Source: Lentibacillus cibarius
Lineage (GTDB): Bacteria > Bacillota > Bacilli > Bacillales > Amphibacillaceae
DNA length: 13,759 nucleotides
Direction: 5' to 3'
Assembly: GCF_005887555.1 (NCBI RefSeq)
Contig: NZ_VCIA01000003.1
Coordinates: 1-13,759 of the forward strand
The notes beneath the pieces were generated by a model that saw only the letters and a list, made by a program, of their open reading frames with translations, had not been told where the DNA came from and ran no database searches. Positions 1-6,770 of the stretch are shown here, piece by piece; position 1 is the first letter of the stretch; each line of letters opens with the position of its first letter. The position numbers were made by a program, and so were the translations under genes.

Positions 1-305
1 GAATTACAAACTAGCCTTTCAAAAAGTATACTTTTGAAAGATGCTTTAACCAAGCTTTTGGCATTTCAAAAATACAACATATTCATTTTGAAGTATTGCA
101 AAAGGGCGTAACCATTTTGACAAAGTTCAATTTAAATTGAATATTCCGAAATAGACTTTTAGGGGCGTTAGGTAAAAACACCCTATTTATCCTTTGGGGG
201 CTTTTGTTATGCTGTTTCTCTGTTTTTTGACGGATAGTATGATAAAATGAAACAAAGAAAAAAGAACAAAGAAATAAGTTTCTTTTGACACAAGGAGGGC
301 ATACT
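1..305. other. Non-coding leader before the toxin-antitoxin pair
   Basis: No convincing gene is visible here. A near-perfect palindrome lies at 16-40, with arms CTTTCAAAA and TTTTGAAAG around a GTATAC core. It could be a protein-binding site or a small cruciform. A strong ribosome binding site, AAGGAGGG at 292-299, sits 6 bases before the ATG at 306 and decides the antitoxin start. TTGACA at 285-290 resembles a -35 box but has no well-placed -10 partner upstream of the start, so I do not call it a promoter. Confidence 0.5.
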
Positions 306-701
306 ATGACTATGGATATGAATGTCATTCATAAGCATGGGAGGGAAACAAACATGGGACCTCAACCTGCCGCATCTAAACACATTCGTGTATCAGAAAA
401 ACGGCAAATTACGATTCCCAAACGTTTTTCGAGCAATTGGGATTGAGGAATCCCTCATTTGCGAGCTACGTGGCGATGAAATTGTGCTCCGTCCAGCTCC
501 AACTGATGAAGATTTTTCAGAGGACATTTTGAAAGATCTCTTACAAGAGGGTTATGAAGGGGACCAACTTCTCACGGAATTTCAAAAACGCAAAGCCCAA
601 ATTCGTCAGCTGTGGAAACGTTAATCGCCGAAGCTGATCAAGCTGCCCAACAGTTTACAGGAACAGGTGACGAAGAACAGAATCCCTATTTGGTGATGTA
701 A
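306..701 (+). CDS. AbrB/MazE/SpoVT-family antitoxin, frameshifted in this sequence
   Basis: Likely the DNA-binding antitoxin of a type II toxin-antitoxin pair. It would bind and neutralise the toxin encoded next and repress the shared promoter. Start ATG 306 has AAGGAGGG 6 bases upstream and opens with MTMDMNVIHKHGRETN. The swapped-hairpin motif follows: VSEKRQITIPKRF, then LGIEESLICELRGDEIVLRP, the AbrB/MazE signature. The C-terminal half is acidic and helical (DEDFSEDILKDLLQEG, RQAVETLIAEADQAAQ), as expected for a toxin-wrapping tail. The stop TAA is at 699-701. The frame breaks near 425-440 (two bases apparently missing, in the T and G runs) and near 607-610 (one base missing). The three losses together restore the frame. 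Reconstructed length is about 132 residues. The family call is firm. The toxin pairing is inferred from adjacency. Confidence 0.75.
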
Positions 702-714
702 GGGAGTGAGTTTC

Positions 715-1011
715 GTGTTACCCGTTACGTATTTGAATCCAGCTAAACGTTATTTTAAAAAACTCAAAGAAAAACCACTCAAAAAACAGTTTGATCATGC
801 TATTCAGACAATCCGGCTGAATCCCTATGCTGGAGACCTTAAGACGGGGGATTTAGCCGGTATTTATACTTACGCCATCCATTACAATGGAACGCAGTAT
901 CGGTTGGCTTACCAGATTTCCGAAAATGATGATGGCGAACTCATTATTATCATTTTGGCCGGCAGTCGTGAAGCTTTTTACCAAACATTGAAACGGTATA
1001 TGAAGGGCTAA
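715..1011 (+). CDS. RelE/ParE-family toxin
   Basis: A compact intact protein of about 98 residues whose composition and order (PAKRYFKKLKEKPLKKQFDHA, then NPYAGDLKTGDLAGIYTYAI, then YRLAYQI and IIIILAGSREAFYQTLKRY) match the RelE/ParE toxin fold. Members cut mRNA on the ribosome or inhibit gyrase. Which activity applies cannot be read here. The start is uncertain: GTG 715 has GGGAG at 702-706 with 8-base spacing, which I prefer. GTG 706 would add three residues but has no proper ribosome binding site. It lies 13 bases after the antitoxin stop, so antitoxin and toxin form an operon. It is one of the few genes here without a frame break, while its antitoxin is broken. Confidence 0.8.
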   Translation: MLPVTYLNPAKRYFKKLKEKPLKKQFDHAIQTIRLNPYAGDLKTGDLAGIYTYAIHYNGTQYRLAYQISENDDGELIIIILAGSREAFYQTLKRYMKG

Positions 1012-1062
1012 TATTACCTCCCCCCGCCATTCGCCATTTATGAGAATGAAATCTGATTTAAT

Positions 1063-1195
1063 ACAACTTATGTTGTGAAATGATTAATGCAACAAACATT
1101 GTCTAAGACACCGACGTCATCTTAAGATATTTTTACAATAAATGTTGCATGAACAGCCGCACTTGTTATACTTATATAATACAACATTTATTGCA
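1063..1195. promoter_or_regulatory. Operator cluster and promoter for the helix-turn-helix gene
   Basis: Four related palindromic sites lie in 133 bases. ACAACTTATGTTGT is at 1063-1076, CAACAAACATTGT at 1090-1102, CAATAAATGTTG at 1136-1147, and its exact inverted copy CAACATTTATTG at 1182-1193. An extended -10 box, TGTTATACT at 1164-1172, lies between the last two, with TATAAT just after it at 1175-1180. The placement suggests autorepression by the HTH protein at 1210. A fifth site follows that gene at 1761-1780. The stretch before 1063 holds nothing else I can identify. Confidence 0.6.
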
Positions 1196-1209
1196 AAGGA
1201 TGGATGACA

Positions 1210-1762
1210 ATGTATAATGTTGAGGACGCCTTTTCCCTGTTAAAAACCTACAAAATCACGACTCACATGGAAAGCGTCCGCCGATGGCTGCGGGAAGGCA
1301 CCATCAAAGGAATTCCGCCTAAATCCCGCAAAGAAGGTGGCTGATTCGGGAAGATGATCTCCTGCAGTTCATAAAATCCGCATGCCGGATGATACCCTGT
1401 TGTTTATTCAATACAACAAATGATGCAAAAGAAACAGACCGCGAGGCCATTCGGGCTGAGATGTGGTGGGAATTAGTAGGGAAAAACATATTTGAGGATG
1501 TTCTGGACGTAAAAAAAGCCCACGTGCGTGATGCTGTGGCGCATATGGGGCTGTCCAAAGCGTTTGAAACCTACGCATGGGAAAGTATCCGTGAGCATAA
1601 ACGAGGGTATGCCACTCCAGAATTCCCTATTTACTGGACGCTGCCTTGTTTGACGGTCGGCGCATTTTGCTGGATACGACCTACGAAAGCAAAGACGAAC
1701 AGATTATGTTTGCGGTGCTGGAGTACCTGCGTCAAAAGAAGATAAAGCCATTTAAAACCTAA
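1210..1762 (+). CDS. Helix-turn-helix (excisionase/MerR-like) plasmid protein, frameshifted
   Basis: Start ATG 1210 follows AAAGGATGG at 1196-1204. The N-terminus MYNVEDAFSLLKTYKITTHM followed by ESVRRWLREGTIKGI and GWLIREDDLLQFIKSRMP is a winged helix-turn-helix of the excisionase type, with DNA-reading helix ESVRRWLREG. The rest (KETDREAIRAEMWWELVGKN, HVRDAVAHMGLSKAFETYAW, IPYLLDAALFDGRRILLDTT, EYLRQKKIKPFKT) is not a domain I can name. Frames break near 1336 (GGTGG for GGCTGG), 1376, 1412-1420 and 1619. Repaired length is about 185 residues, with stop TAA 1760-1762. The gene is flanked on both sides by copies of one palindromic operator, so it probably regulates itself. A role in plasmid maintenance is only inferred. 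Confidence 0.65.
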
Positions 1763-1780
1763 TACAACAATTATTGTATT
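1761..1780. promoter_or_regulatory. Palindromic operator overlapping the HTH gene stop codon
   Basis: Perfect 7-base arms AATACAA (1761-1767) and TTGTATT (1774-1780) surround CAATTA. The half-site ACAA/TTGT matches the sites before the gene. It covers the stop codon of the HTH gene. Confidence 0.55.
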
Positions 1781-2206
1781 AATACTTCTAGGGAAGGTGA
1801 TATTCTCATTCTCCTGCAATCCTTTCTGGTCACCTGTGAAAAAGACAAAAAGGATTTTTATGTGGCTTCTGTTTATTCATAATGTTCTTCAAACAAATAG
1901 GTATGTATCACTTAAACAACCTAATTAACAAGGTCATTCGGTGCCTTTTCTACAATGCGTTCCTGTCTTTTTTCCAAGCTAAATTTTTGATTAGATTACT
2001 AATGATGATTCCTCGGAAAGTGATTTATACATCCTGTAATAAGAAGGCTTTTATAAAGCCGTTTTAAAGGGGTTACAAAACGTTTTTTAATTCAGGTATG
2101 AAAGGTCTATTAGTCTATTAAAAACCACTGTGCGCTTTCTGTGTATTTCATAAGGATGCTAGTGTTTAATGGCATGGTTTTTACAAATCTATCACAACCA
2201 AAAAAA
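1781..2206. other. Stretch without a confident gene
   Basis: A short open frame at about 1802-1882 (ILILLQSFLVTCEKDKKDFY then VASVYS) lies behind a GGGAAGGTGAT ribosome-binding-like sequence but lacks a normal start codon. It may be the end of a broken gene. A small hairpin, GGCTTT-TAT-AAAGCC at 2046-2060 followed by GTTTT, could be a weak rightward terminator. The remainder is AT-rich and shows nothing I recognise. Confidence 0.3.
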
Positions 2207-2317
2207 TGATCTTGTTATTTATCCATAAGCCCCTGCAGGAAACCCATGTTAAACGCTGTTATTTTTGTGAAAAAATCACTGCGTATAAATGGGTACTCGC
2301 TTTTGACTCGAGTGATT
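2207..2317 (+). repeat. Left copy of a ~100-bp inverted repeat pair
   Basis: The sequence from TAAGCCCCTG (2226) to ACTCGAGTGATT (2317) recurs in inverted orientation at 6094-6192. Shared blocks include TAAGCCCCTG, AGGAAACCCAT, CACTGCGTATAAATGG, ACTCGCTT and ACTCGAGTGATT. Similarity extends weakly outward to about 2207. The copies differ by scattered substitutions and a longer spacer in this one. Together they bracket the structured RNA region, integrase, iterons and rep. It could be an ancient transposon end, a recombination site or a repeated RNA motif. Confidence 0.65.
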
Positions 2318-2376
2318 TTCTTAGCTAAAGGTGGTATTTATATGTGCTGGTTTTTCATGCAATGGTTCATGATGGC

Positions 2377-2406
2377 TTGTTATCATGGGAGAAATAATGC
2401 TATGAT
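2377..2406 (+). promoter_or_regulatory. Candidate promoter for the structured non-coding region
   Basis: TTGTTA (2377-2382) and TATGAT (2401-2406) are separated by 18 bases, and the -10 box is extended by TGC directly before it. The predicted start is near 2413, just before the first hairpin of the folded region and far from any open reading frame. Confidence 0.45.
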
Positions 2407-2412
2407 TGACGT

Positions 2413-3231
2413 ATAAGACTATTGTTTTAAGCTGCTATGGAAGCAGACGTCGTCACCCCTTCACTTGAGAAGGAGATTCGGCATAAGGATAAGGCTTCCA
2501 TGAACTCTCGTTTTAGGGAGAAGATGGATTGGACGGTACTGGTAACTCCGTCACAAAAGTCGCGTTTGCGCCTTGGGCTAATAATCTGAGGATCGTTGAA
2601 ACAGGCAAAGGTTTATTTAAAAATAGAAGTGGCGTGTGTCGTTTCAAATGGGTGTCCTATGTTTGGCTGGCAACGTGCAATAACCCGCCAGTAACCGCTA
2701 GGGTTGATAGGGCTGACAAGAGAATGGTTCAAAGGCAATCGAGCGTCTAACGACGGTCGATATTTTTATTCTTAAAAGACAATTAAAAAGGCGAACACGT
2801 AAAGCAAGGACGATACTCAGCCCGTCGTTGCTCATTTTGTGTTCCAAACAGGAAAAGGAGGTCCATTTAAAAAGGAGACAGGCTGATTAACATAGATTGT
2901 TTCGCTGTGTTGCTCTTGGGTTGGGAAGAGCAACATGGTAAGTGGCAAATGAGCTGGGCTGCCAGCTGCATGCACCCGCATGATATTTGCCATTGGTACA
3001 GGGCAACATGCCCACTCGCAAGAGAATGTACCAGCAGAGCACTCATCATTCATGTCATATGCACGCATACGTTATGCTTCGTCCGGGGCCTGTCTCTTTG
3101 TCTATGATTCAGGCAAAGAGACAGGCCCGGCAACTCGAATAAGAGCCATCGTTACGAGGCTGCGCCCGGATTGTTTGTCCGGGGATGGCCCGAGACGACG
3201 ATGGTTGCCGTCGTCCGGGTATGTCTTTTTT
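2413..3231 (+). ncRNA. Candidate large structured RNA (~820 nt), no recognised family
   Basis: No credible protein is encoded on either strand, but base-paired segments are dense. They include ATGGAAGC/GCTTCCAT (2437-2444 with 2494-2501) enclosing CCTTC/GAAGG, GACGG/CCGTC (2532-2552), AACGACGG/CCGTCGTT (2749-2829), and a perfect 10-bp hairpin TGTTGCTCTT/AAGAGCAACA (2908-2935). Two consecutive three-way junctions lie at 2943-2992 and 2994-3033, then GCATA/TATGC (3065-3077), a perfect 15-bp stem (3086-3100 with 3114-3128), and GCCATC/GATGGC (3145-3189) enclosing CCCGGA/TCCGGG. A terminator-like hairpin with six Ts closes it at 3189-3231. An extended -10 promoter lies upstream. A GCAA tetraloop at 3018-3021 fits plus-strand RNA. 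It could instead be DNA structure, such as recombination sites for the adjacent integrase or a single-strand origin. Confidence 0.5.
3189..3231 (+). terminator. Rho-independent-like terminator ending the structured region
   Basis: CCCG-A-GACGACG (3189-3200, boundary shared with the previous stem) pairs with CGTCGTC-CGGG (3209-3219) across an 8-base loop. TATGTC and six Ts follow at 3226-3231. The stem is 11 bp with one bulged A and GC-rich. The gap of six bases before the T run makes it a slightly irregular terminator. Confidence 0.5.
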
Positions 3232-3254
3232 GATAGAGTCAAAGTTTCTATGCA

Positions 3255-3348
3255 TTCACAAGCTTTTAAACACCCTTTGTGAAGATTCTATTTTCAATAG
3301 GATGTTTCCTATTTACTTGATTTCAGAAACGCTCACAATAGATTTGTG
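3255..3348. promoter_or_regulatory. Integrase upstream region with paired TTGTG palindromes
   Basis: TTCACAA/TTGTGAA form an inverted repeat at 3255-3283. A second CACAA/TTGTG palindrome lies at 3334-3348 and overlaps a candidate -10 box (TAGATT 3339-3344) that sits 16 bases after TTGATT (3317-3322). They may be operators or integrase arm sites. The promoter call is weak. Confidence 0.35.
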
Positions 3349-3386
3349 TTGATTATGGGACCATTTATGACAAAAGGAGAGATATT

Positions 3387-4337
3387 ATGTCAGAGAAACC
3401 AAAAGGTAAATCTCCGATTCAGGCACAGGCAGACAAGTTATTTAAGCATACACGGTCAGGTTCCTATGGAACCCGTGCCAGATATCGGGCAGCTGCAAGC
3501 AATTTTTATCGTTTGTCCACGAGGCATTTAAGATGAAAAATCTGCGCAATCTGCAGGATAAGCACGTGGTAGCGTTTATCCAAGCAAGGCAGGAAGCCGG
3601 CGTCGCAACCAAAACGATACGCAATGATCTGGGGCGATACGCTACCTGCATGATATGGTTCCTCATGCCAAACATGAACTGGCTTCCAATAATGAGCTGG
3701 AAAAGCAGCATGGGATTGAACTCGATTCGGAAGCAAAAGGGGATCGTTCCTGGACAAATGAAGAATATAACAATATGTATGCTTTTGCGGATAAACAAAG
3801 CCGGGGAGATGGGACTGAACAACGGACAGCTTGTGATGGGCGGGATACAATGGTTTTAAGTCGTACCATGGGACTGCGGGTGGCGGAAGCCGTGGCCATG
3901 CACCGTTCACAGGCTGAAAACGCCCTCCGGACGGGAATTTATCACGTCAAAAACGAAGCAAAGAACGGCAAACATCGGCAAGTGCCCCTTTCCCAAGAAG
4001 CGAAGAACGTGCTGACGAGCGTCTGCGGACGGTGGAACGTGGTGAAAAAATATTTGTGCAACCGACTGAAAAAACCCATCATGCGATCAATCGAATTGAG
4101 AAATACCTCGGTCGGCACCGGGAAAACGTCGAGACGCAGGAAGGACGGGAAAGGCGTTCCCATGATGATGGCTATAACAAACTCACGTTTCATGGCCTGC
4201 GTTATAACTATGTGCAGGACCGGATGAATCGGGAGATGCTGCATGGCCGTCGTTTCCGGGAAGCAGCAGCTATGGTCACCAAAGAGGTCGGGCATGAGAG
4301 GATTAATGTCATAAATACGTATTTGGGAAAAACATAA
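3387..4337 (+). CDS. Tyrosine recombinase/integrase, frameshifted
   Basis: A site-specific recombinase of the phage integrase family, about 317 residues once repaired. ATG 3387 follows AAAAGGAGA. The N-terminal SAM-like core-binding domain spans roughly residues 1-90 (KGKSPIQAQADKLFKHTRSG, RARYRAAASNFYRFV, NLQDKHVVAFIQARQEAGVA). Every catalytic element is visible in order: Arg in MGLRVAEAVAMH, Lys in NEAKNGKHRQVPL, His-x-x-Arg in TFHGLRYNYV, His in VGHERINV, and the nucleophile Tyr in INTYLGKT close to the C-terminus. Frames break at about 3515 (a T missing), 3630 (a G missing from the G run) and 4017 (a G missing), each repaired by one base. The neighbours, an iteron origin and rep, suggest plasmid dimer resolution, integration or cassette mobility. 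The target site is unknown. The folded region upstream is a candidate. Confidence 0.85.
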
Positions 4338-4491
4338 CTCTTGTTAATGTGTTTGGATGGGTTAAGGATGATGAAATAAATGATTGTTTCCCCGCGCGTA
4401 CGCGCGCGAGATATTTATTTTTATAATACTTTATTACCTTTATTACCTTGTCGGCATTTTTTAGGTTGTCATATCAGAGGGTATAGCGATT
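4338..4491. other. Spacer with GC-alternating palindrome before the origin
   Basis: No gene is visible. A perfect 14-bp palindrome, CGCGCGTACGCGCG, lies at 4393-4406 in otherwise AT-rich DNA. Alternating pyrimidine-purine sequence of this kind can form Z-DNA or a small cruciform, and the position beside the iterons suggests part of the origin. That role is inferred. Confidence 0.5.
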
Positions 4492-4565
4492 TACTGTAAT
4501 TTTTACCCCCCGATACTGTAATTTTTACCCCCCGATACTGTAATTTTACCCCCTTTTACCTGTAA
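4492..4565 (+). repeat. Replication origin iterons (22-bp direct repeats)
   Basis: Two exact tandem copies of a 22-base unit, starting TACTGTAATTTTTACC and ending CCCCGA, lie at 4492-4513 and 4514-4535. A third, shortened copy starts at 4536 (one T and one C shorter before TTTTACC), and a partial unit TTACCTGTAAT follows. Directly repeated units immediately upstream of a Rep_3 initiator are the standard layout of an iteron theta-type origin, where Rep binds to open the adjacent AT-rich DNA (4561-4620). Confidence 0.85.
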
Positions 4566-4569
4566 TATA

Positions 4570-4598
4570 TTGATTTTTACATTATATTAATGTAATTT
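4570..4598 (+). promoter_or_regulatory. rep promoter with an operator in the spacer
   Basis: TTGATT (4570-4575) and TAATTT (4593-4598) are 17 bases apart. The spacer holds a perfect palindrome, TTACATTA-TAT-TAATGTAA (4577-4595). The layout suggests Rep autorepression, as known in iteron plasmids, but this is an inference from position. Confidence 0.45.
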
Positions 4599-4649
4599 AT
4601 TTAAAAGAGGAATTACATATCAGGCGTAGTTAGATATGGAGGTCGTATT

Positions 4650-5637
4650 TTGGGTAGGAACAGTAAAACTGAACACTTAATTGATTATTCGAACACAATC
4701 AAAAAAAGCAATGAGTTATCGATGGCAAAACTGAATCAGGGATTGACATTAAATCAAATGCAGTTGTTGGCTTATGCGATCTTTTCCACACAACAAAATG
4801 GAAAAACGGAATTCAGGAAGTATGAATTCCAAGATAAGTTTGGAATAAAAGATTATAAAACAGATGACGCTTATGAGGATAGCGATAAAGTTTCTACTCT
4901 TAGATTCAGCACTCAAGATTTAGAAAATGATAAATTCAGCTTTACCAATGTTTTTAGTTCTATTGAATATGAGAATGGTCACTTCACATTTGAATGGAAT
5001 AAAAAAATGATTCCTTATATTCTGGAGCTGAAAAAGAAGTACGTATTGACGGATTTGACCATTACTTCCAATTTTAAAAGTGGGTTCAGCTGGATTTTAT
5101 ATGATTATTTGAAAGCGCATTATGGTTACTGGCATAAGGAAATATCTAAAGATGCCTTGATGAATTATTTGCAGTAGAGGATAAGAAATCATATCAAAAA
5201 AGTACCGCGTTATTTAAAAATGCAGTGTTGAATATTGCTATTAGTGAAATAAACGAATTCACAGAGTTGGAAGCATGTATACCCAAACGAAAATAGGCAA
5301 TAAAATAACAGGATTCAGCTGCACTGGTCCACTGACAAACAGGTTGCAGGGGCAACAGATAAACAAATATCCCTATTGCGCGAAATTCATGATGAAGTGG
5401 AGAGAAGAATGTTTGATTATCTTGCTTTGGAAAATTCAAAGAACCGGATATGGCAGAACATACATCATTAGAATCAAGGACATAGATCGACAGGTAAATG
5501 AAACATTAACATCAAAACAAGCAAATGAATTTATTCAGGAAGAAAAAGAATTGTACGGGTATCTGCAAGATCTTCTTGAAAATGACGGACAGGAAAGAGA
5601 CACATCCGTTTATTATAACTGGCTGGAAGAGGACTGA
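4650..5637 (+). CDS. Plasmid replication initiator, Rep_3 (RepB) family, frameshifted
   Basis: Initiates plasmid replication by binding the iterons just upstream. The start is TTG 4650 with GGAGGT 6 bases before it. The N-terminal winged-helix domain reads NTIKKSNELSMAKLNQGLTL, NQMQLLAYAIFSTQQNG, then RKYEFQDKFGIKDY. This is followed by FSSIEYENGHFTFEWNKKMI and the conserved block TITSNFKSGFSWILYDYLKA, the Rep_3 signature. The second winged helix continues after frame breaks at about 5172 (a G missing after MNYL), 5276 (a G missing in ELEAWYTQT) and near 5465. The C-terminus is QANEFIQEEKELYGYLQDLL followed by YYNWLEED. Repaired length is about 330 residues, usual for the family. The first 175 residues are open without a break. 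Confidence 0.87.
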
Positions 5638-5975
5638 GTATATACATACTCCATATAGAAAGATTATATTGCCATTTTATCCTGTTTTTTAATAGGTTGC
5701 GAGTGTACCAATACAATAAAAAGCATGTGCCACGTGTACGCCAACCTGTATGCCAGATGTACGCCATCGTAATAAAAATGTCCCTGCGGAAAAACAGGCT
5801 CTGCCTAGTTTCCCCAGCTTTTGGGGACAATTTCTCCTTATCCTGTTCAATATTTTATTCCTGTTTTTAGCAGTAGTTGGAAGACAATTCTATCTTGAAG
5901 ATAGTATGGTTAGCTTAAAGCTATTTTAAAGCATTTTCAGAGCGTTTTTAACGTTATATAGTGTTTTGGTCATGC
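5638..5975. other. Post-rep spacer with short TGTAYGCCA repeats and hairpins
   Basis: No gene is visible. TGTACGCCA (5734-5742), TGTATGCCA (5747-5755) and TGTACGCCA (5758-5766) recur at 13- and 11-base steps, preceded by the looser TGTACCA (5704) and TGTGCCA (5726). Small hairpins follow: TCCCCA/TGGGGA near 5811-5828 and CTATCT-TGA-AGATAG near 5889-5903. The repeats could be an accessory protein-binding array. Confidence 0.4.
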
Positions 5976-6018
5976 AATCAATTGAAAGCACTTACAGATG
6001 CTTTCAATTGATTTTTTT
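5976..6018 (+). terminator. Rho-independent terminator
   Basis: A perfect 15-bp stem, AATCAATTGAAAGCA (5976-5990) with TGCTTTCAATTGATT (5999-6013), encloses an 8-base loop, and the right arm runs into seven Ts (6012-6018). It is well placed to end transcription from rep. Confidence 0.85.
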
Positions 6019-6093
6019 GGTGCATTTCTATCCAATAAACGTCTTTTAGTGATGCAGCATAAAAGAAACAGTTTTTTAAGTATGGCAGGGAAC

Positions 6094-6192
6094 AATCACT
6101 CGAGTTAGAAGCGAGTGCCATTTATACGCAGTGGTTTAAACTGCTGTAAAAATGGGTTTCCTTCAGGGGCTTAAAAGTTAGAAAAGAGCATA
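6094..6192 (-). repeat. Right copy of the ~100-bp inverted repeat pair
   Basis: Read on the minus strand this matches 2207-2317: TAAGCCCCTG, AGGAAACCCAT, CCACTGCGTATAAATGG, CACTCGCTT and AACTCGAGTGATT appear in the same order. Each copy contains a short internal inverted repeat (CACTCG/CGAGTG). It lies between the rep terminator and the end of the IS3-family element. Confidence 0.65.
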
Positions 6193-6255
6193 AGGGAATA
6201 AGGTGGACCCCATCGTCAAGACACAAATTTATAAAAATAAGGTGGGGTTATCATT

Positions 6256-6374
6256 GTTTTCCCTTTCCCATCTTACTAACCAGCTCTTTCCTGTGTCAGT
6301 TCTGTCAAGGGCGTATTTCCCCTTGACAGGTTCTGGCACAGGAAAGATAATTGCGCCAAGATGGAAAGGATAAC
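6256..6374. repeat. Long nested hairpin in the 3' part of the IS3 element
   Basis: The inner arms at 6285-6311 and 6320-6347 pair over about 27 bases with few mismatches (blocks TCTTTCCTGTG and TGTCAAGGG). The outer arms, GTTTTCCCTTTCCCATCTT (6256-6274) and AAGATGGAAAGGATAAC (6358-6374), also pair. It lies between the orfB stop and the IS end. It has no T run, so it may block read-through or form a cruciform rather than act as a classic terminator. Confidence 0.6.
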
Positions 6375-6689
6375 GGACTATCTGAAATAAATAGATGCTG
6401 GTGTTTGATAATCTAATGATTGATGAGGCCGTTCATGATTATAAAGGTTCATGTAGTCTCTTATATTGCTTCTGGCTGCTCTTGGGGAGCCATAGTCTTT
6501 TAAATAGACTTCTTCGTACTTAAGGCTTCTCAAAAGCGTTCGATCATGATATTATCCAATGCCCGGCTCTTGAGTCCATGCTGATCTGTATGGAGTATGT
6601 GTCAATCTTTTCTCGATGTGGTTGTCACACCAATATATTGGCACTCTATTTTGTACACGTTTTCCGGCTACCGCGCTGTCGCTTGGTGG

Positions 6690-6741
6690 CCTGCATGTTT
6701 TCGTCACGTTCCAAACCCGGAACCTGACAAAAACATGCAGG
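6690..6741. repeat. 23-bp hairpin in the 3' part of the ISLre2 element
   Basis: The arms at 6690-6712 and 6719-6741 pair over 23 positions with two mismatches (outer block CCTGCATGTTTT / AAAACATGCAGG, inner CGTTCC/GGAAC) around a 6-base loop. It lies between the transposase stop and the IS end and has no T run. Confidence 0.6.
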
Positions 6742-6770
6742 GTATTACCTAAAACTCTTCATCAAGTTTC

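Noticed and set aside
227..243. Promoter TTGACG with TATGAT upstream of the antitoxin
   Set aside because: The spacing between the two boxes is only 5 bases.
83..328. Leftward 81-codon open frame over the leader region
   Set aside because: Phe/Lys-rich product of AT-rich DNA, no ribosome binding site, and it overlaps the well-supported antitoxin start on the other strand.
2529..2750. 73-codon open frame in the structured region
   Set aside because: No recognisable motif and no good ribosome binding site. The DNA is instead rich in complementary segments.
3086..3128. Classical terminator
   Set aside because: Strong stem but no T tract on either side.
3090..3220. CRISPR array suspected from repeated hairpins
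   Set aside because: The hairpins differ in sequence, there is no constant repeat with regular spacers, and no cas-like gene is present.
2413..3231. Group I or group II intron
   Set aside because: I looked for a group II domain V-like hairpin, a GTGYG 5' end with matching 3' end, and an intron-encoded reverse transcriptase, and found none. No group I core motifs stood out.
2832..3282. Several overlapping open frames of 60-100 codons on both strands
   Set aside because: They arise because palindromic GC-richer DNA has few stops. Products lack family features and frames overlap each other.
3442..4295. Leftward open frames of 78-134 codons opposite the integrase
   Set aside because: Antisense shadows of the recombinase, whose catalytic residues are all visible on the plus strand.
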